Source of the DNA: a virus
Virus record (IMG/VR): IMGVR_UViG_3300025921_000053
Coordinates: 1 to 37,628 of that record
Direction: 5' to 3' (one strand)
DNA length: 37,628 nucleotides
Made by a program: the position numbers and the translations under genes. The notes beneath the pieces were generated by a model that searched no databases, had not been told where the DNA came from, and worked only from the letters and a program-made list of their open reading frames with translations. Positions within the stretch are counted from its first letter, which is position 1. Each line of letters starts with the position of its first letter. Below are positions 35,188-37,628 of this stretch, piece by piece.

Positions 35188-35610
35188 TTACGCCACCGCT
35201 TCGGTGATAGTGCCGGTGATTTCCATGCTCAGCGCGAACTCGATGAGCTTCGAGACCTCGAACGGTCCGGTGTCGTACTTCCCGATGAACCCGGTTCCCG
35301 AGACGGTGTAGGTCTCGGTCCCGGAATTGATGGGAGAAGCGATCGAGAAATTGAACACGGTTCTCGCGCGGGCGAGGGTCTGAATGGCCAACTGCGTGGC
35401 ATCCCCGATGAAATTGCCGGTGACTTCCGCAGTCCCCGGCTTGATGATGCCGGGCAGTTTTTCTTCGGTGGCATCCGGTGACAGCAGATGCGTGGCGTCG
35501 ATCGACGGGACGGTGAAGAGCGATGTCTTCACCGTCTTGCACTCGGCTACCGGAATGCCGTTGATCGAGAAGATAGTTCCGTAACCGATTGTGGCTTGAG
35601 TGGCTGCCAT
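35188..35610 (-). CDS. Major tail tube protein
   Basis: 140 aa. TIGYGTIFSINGIPVAECKT, DATHLLSPDATEEKLPGIIK, TAEVTGNFIGDATQL, SGTETYTVSGTGFIGKY: the beta-rich pattern of lambda V/TTP family tube subunits. Just upstream of the chaperone genes as in siphoviruses generally. Confidence 0.85.
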   Translation of the reverse strand: MAATQATIGYGTIFSINGIPVAECKTVKTSLFTVPSIDATHLLSPDATEEKLPGIIKPGTAEVTGNFIGDATQLAIQTLARARTVFNFSIASPINSGTETYTVSGTGFIGKYDTGPFEVSKLIEFALSMEITGTITEAVA

Positions 35611-35669
35611 GAGTTTTCTCCTTTGAAGCGGCTAACAGAGGCGCAGGAAGCGCGAGCCGCGACTCGTTG

Positions 35670-36080
35670 TTAGTCGTTGCAGAGGAATGCGGCGTTGAAG
35701 GTCACCGTCGCCGTTCCGCCAGAGTTGTCGATGATGATCTTCGTGATGTTCTTGGTGATGGGCAGCGGGAAGAGCGTGGTGTTGAGCTGGTTGTGCCAGG
35801 CGACGCTTTTCTTCGCCGCGAGTGCGAACACGTCCCCGGCGAACGGGGAACCCTGCACGTTGGTCGAGACCGTGACGGGCCCGGTGGCCTCGATGACCAG
35901 TGACTGGATGTTCGCCCTTAGGATGTTGAGGTTGTCGATCGTTACCACCTGGCCGGCGGGAACGTCGACCTCGATCGGAGTGTCGACATCGCCTGTAACG
36001 GTGATGGGAGTGTCGGCGGGAAGAGTGGGAAGACCCGGCACCTTCACCGTGGTCGACCAGACGTGCGAGAGTGTTGCCAT
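35670..36080 (-). CDS. Structural protein beside the tail tube
   Basis: 136 aa, nearly all beta: TTVKVPGLPTLPADTPITVT, IEVDVPAGQVVTIDNLNIL, GPVTVSTNVQGSPFAG. Not a known family to me. Between tail terminator and tube genes; may be a minor tube or decoration protein. Confidence 0.55.
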   Translation of the reverse strand: MATLSHVWSTTVKVPGLPTLPADTPITVTGDVDTPIEVDVPAGQVVTIDNLNILRANIQSLVIEATGPVTVSTNVQGSPFAGDVFALAAKKSVAWHNQLNTTLFPLPITKNITKIIIDNSGGTATVTFNAAFLCND

Positions 36081-36140
36081 TGCGTTCGTTCTCCTTGTGT
36101 TTTTTGTTTGAGGGTGCGGGCTTGAAAAAACTGGTAGCGC

Positions 36141-36536
36141 TTATTTCTGAAACCAGAGGTCGTACTCGAGCATTCGCCGGAACGTCCGGCTCACTTCGTC
36201 GAAGAAATCCATGCCGTTCGTGCGGAAGCAGCCCTGCACGATCGTCGCGTCGGGATCGTTCAGCGTTCCCTTGAAGCCTGAAAGCACGGCGTCAATCGCG
36301 TTGCCGAGCAGAATGCAATCCGCCGCGGCGTAACCGTAGCAGTCGATCTGCAGCCGCCGGGAGCCGACGGCCACCGGTCCGACGAACGTGTAGCTCGACT
36401 TGTCCGCGACCAGGCGATAGGTCCAGCTCGGCAGCGCCTGATCCTTCGGAAGCTGTGCGAAGAACCCGCCCGCCGCTGCAATGGCCGCGACAGACGTGTC
36501 CGCCTGCACGAGCAATACGATGCCCTGCTCGATCAT
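36141..36536 (-). CDS. Tail terminator (DUF3168-like)
   Basis: 131 aa. GIVLLVQADTSVAAIAAAGG, LPSWTYRLVADKSSYTFVGP and RRLQIDCYGYAAADCILLGN match the DUF3168 tail-completion family, which caps the tail tube. Gene order supports it. Confidence 0.8.
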   Translation of the reverse strand: MIEQGIVLLVQADTSVAAIAAAGGFFAQLPKDQALPSWTYRLVADKSSYTFVGPVAVGSRRLQIDCYGYAAADCILLGNAIDAVLSGFKGTLNDPDATIVQGCFRTNGMDFFDEVSRTFRRMLEYDLWFQK

Positions 36537-36554
36537 TTGAGTTTGTCGGGGGTG

Positions 36555-36998
36555 TTACGGTTTCTTGCCGAGTGATTCGAGGCCGGCCTTCAGCACTTCC
36601 GTGAACGCTTCCTGCGCCCGTGTTCCGGCTTCGTCAAAAGCCGGCCGCATGTACGGCTGCGCGGCGCCGTGGATCGAGCCGAATTCCTCGAACATGCCCC
36701 ACACGCCCGGCTGGTCGCTGCCGCCGCCTTTTTCTCTTCGCGGCCCTACGTGCGCCGTGCCGGACTCTTCTTTCGCCGAGAGCGTGATCCTGACGTCGAT
36801 CGAGTCGCGCAATTCGCCCGGCTGCCGCTGCGTCGTGGCTTCCTTGAGCACCGGCGCGCGGTCCCTGGCGGCCTGCTGGAACACTTCGCCGCCGGCCAGC
36901 AGTGCTTTGCGCAAATACTTCTTGGCGAGTTTCGGGCCGGCTTCCTGCAGCGCCTCTTCGACGCCGCGCAGGCCTTCGATATTGACCTTGAGGTCCAT
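36555..36998 (-). CDS. Neck/tail protein, HK97 gp10-like
   Basis: 147 aa. KVNIEGLRGVEEALQEAGPK, ALLAGGEVFQQAARDRAPVL, then GELRDSIDVRI and MFEEFGSIHGAAQPYMRPAF are the standard HK97 gp10 features, including the FxEFG-x-H/R...MRPA block. Links head and tail. Its ATG directly follows the stop of the adaptor gene. Confidence 0.85.
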   Translation of the reverse strand: MDLKVNIEGLRGVEEALQEAGPKLAKKYLRKALLAGGEVFQQAARDRAPVLKEATTQRQPGELRDSIDVRITLSAKEESGTAHVGPRREKGGGSDQPGVWGMFEEFGSIHGAAQPYMRPAFDEAGTRAQEAFTEVLKAGLESLGKKP

Positions 36999-37340
36999 CT
37001 ATTCGTTCACTCCCAGGCCCAGGCAGAGCATGTCCAGCCGCACATTCAGCTCGTCGGGATTCACGATCGACTGGATGATGTACGTTCCGTTTCTGGTCTG
37101 CACGCGGAAGCCCGGCAGGATGCCAGCCTGGTACACAATCGTGATCACGCCATATATCTGTGCGGTGTCCTGCCCGGCCCGCACGGTGTCAATGCCGCGT
37201 AACCAGGTGATCTTGGCGTAAGTCGTGACAAATGGCGTGTACCCGCCCGCGACCGCGCCCGAGATGTCTGAGCCAACCGAAGGCTGCAGGATGGTGATCT
37301 GAGTCACCATATCGCCGGGATTGACTACGGGCCATTTCAT
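36999..37340 (-). CDS. Head-tail adaptor / closure protein
   Basis: 113 aa. VNPGDMVTQITILQPSVGSD, YTPFVTTYAKITWLRG, then ILPGFRVQTRNGTYIIQSIV are typical of the SPP1 gp16/head-tail joining family. The ATG comes 5 nt after the CCCCGAAG end of copy 19; no good ribosome site, so coupling to a gene beyond the edge is expected. Confidence 0.85.
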   Translation of the reverse strand: MKWPVVNPGDMVTQITILQPSVGSDISGAVAGGYTPFVTTYAKITWLRGIDTVRAGQDTAQIYGVITIVYQAGILPGFRVQTRNGTYIIQSIVNPDELNVRLDMLCLGLGVNE

Positions 37341-37345
37341 GATTG

Positions 37346-37394
37346 CTTCGGGGAGAAGTGGTTGTCGCCCAGCGGCGGTTCGCCGTTTGCGCTC
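37346..37394 (+). repeat. Boundary repeat, copy 19
   Basis: Near-consensus copy with a CGGCG-GTT-CGCCG hairpin, at the edge of the tail module. Confidence 0.9.
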
Positions 37395-37412
37395 GGAGTT
37401 ATCATCGGAAGG

Positions 37413-37628
37413 ATGAACCGCCGCGCCTTCTTCGCTATGCTGCTCGCGCCGCTGTTACCGCGATTCGCTCAGCGGAAACATACCCGGCAGACTCCCGCGT
37501 CCTGGTGGGCAGCGCCACCGTCGACCGCTCCGATCACGGAAATCTGCGAACTATTCGTTGATGGACGAAAACTCGTTCATCTCGACCAGGCGGTTCTCGC
37601 AATTGATCGAGATCGTTGCTGTGGAGCC
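37413..37628 (+). CDS. Partial ORF with signal peptide
   Basis: At least 72 codons, running off the end. MNRRAFFAMLLAPLLPRFAQ is a signal peptide. The ATG overlaps the stop of a short ORF through repeat copy 19 (ATGA) and follows GGAAGG. The last 18 codons come from the duplicated 55-bp segment and may be an assembly artefact. Function unknown. Confidence 0.4.
   Translation, partial: MNRRAFFAMLLAPLLPRFAQRKHTRQTPASWWAAPPSTAPITEICELFVDGRKLVHLDQAVLAIDRDRCCGA
37574..37628. repeat. Window-end copy of the 55-bp segment
   Basis: Identical to 30431-30485 inside the baseplate gene; the preceding bases differ. Confidence 0.85.

Noticed and set aside
2584-37394. Boundary repeats as a CRISPR array
   Set aside because: Spacing is hundreds to thousands of bases, both orientations occur, and the copies vary internally.
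2584-37394. Boundary repeats as intrinsic terminators
   Set aside because: No strong stem followed by a T run; several copies lie inside coding sequence or supply ribosome sites.

Overview
The window is a partial genome of a tailed bacteriophage or prophage (siphovirus type, lambda-like tail) from a GC-rich bacterium. No host housekeeping operon is present. A soil bacterium such as an acidobacterium is my guess from the style of the small proteins, not something the sequence proves. Head, portal and terminase genes are absent and presumably lie beyond the right edge. The last 55 bases are an exact copy of an internal segment, so the right edge looks like an assembly-graph break.

Layout, left to right. 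1-2.5 kb: small phage genes, a promoter-terminator-like leader and an initiator tRNA. 2.5-3.4 kb: a repeat-bounded cassette holding a split, circularly permuted tmRNA. 3.4-4.9 kb: a plus-strand gene and a tyrosine recombinase. 4.9-9.2 kb: a minus-strand operon with a lytic transglycosylase, a lipoprotein, small membrane proteins and a phage sigma factor. 9.3-20.6 kb: a tightly coupled minus-strand early operon with HNH proteins, a winged-helix replication-type protein, a J-domain protein, a ribbon-helix-helix protein and many small unknowns. 20.6-23.2 kb: a regulatory zone with two divergent promoters carrying four graded operators, short plus-strand genes and a TylF-like methyltransferase. 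23.2-37.3 kb: the tail module on the minus strand, running from fibre, LamG and J-like tip proteins, through a peptidase, a glycosyltransferase, baseplate proteins and the tape measure, to the gpG/gpGT frameshift pair, tube, terminator and neck proteins.

Two features stand out. First, about 50-bp sequences occur 19 times at gene boundaries in both orientations. They share a CTTCGGGG end and an invariant CGCCGTTTGCGC core. They are mostly open in all frames and are often read as short linker ORFs or C-terminal tails whose starts and stops overlap the neighbouring genes (ATGA, GTGA, TTGA or TAGTG). Some copies supply the Shine-Dalgarno sequence of the next gene, and inverted pairs bracket single cassettes, including the tmRNA. 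Second, a bipartite motif, CTCACAAAA-N11-TGYCGATTAGTG, precedes three minus-strand GTG starts, one of them that of the phage sigma factor.

The genes read as a temperate phage. The switch near 20.6 kb drives the leftward early operon and a short rightward operon. The sigma factor and its upstream motif may run the lysis side. The tRNA and tmRNA would support translation. The glycosyltransferase and methyltransferase may modify surface glycans or the tail.
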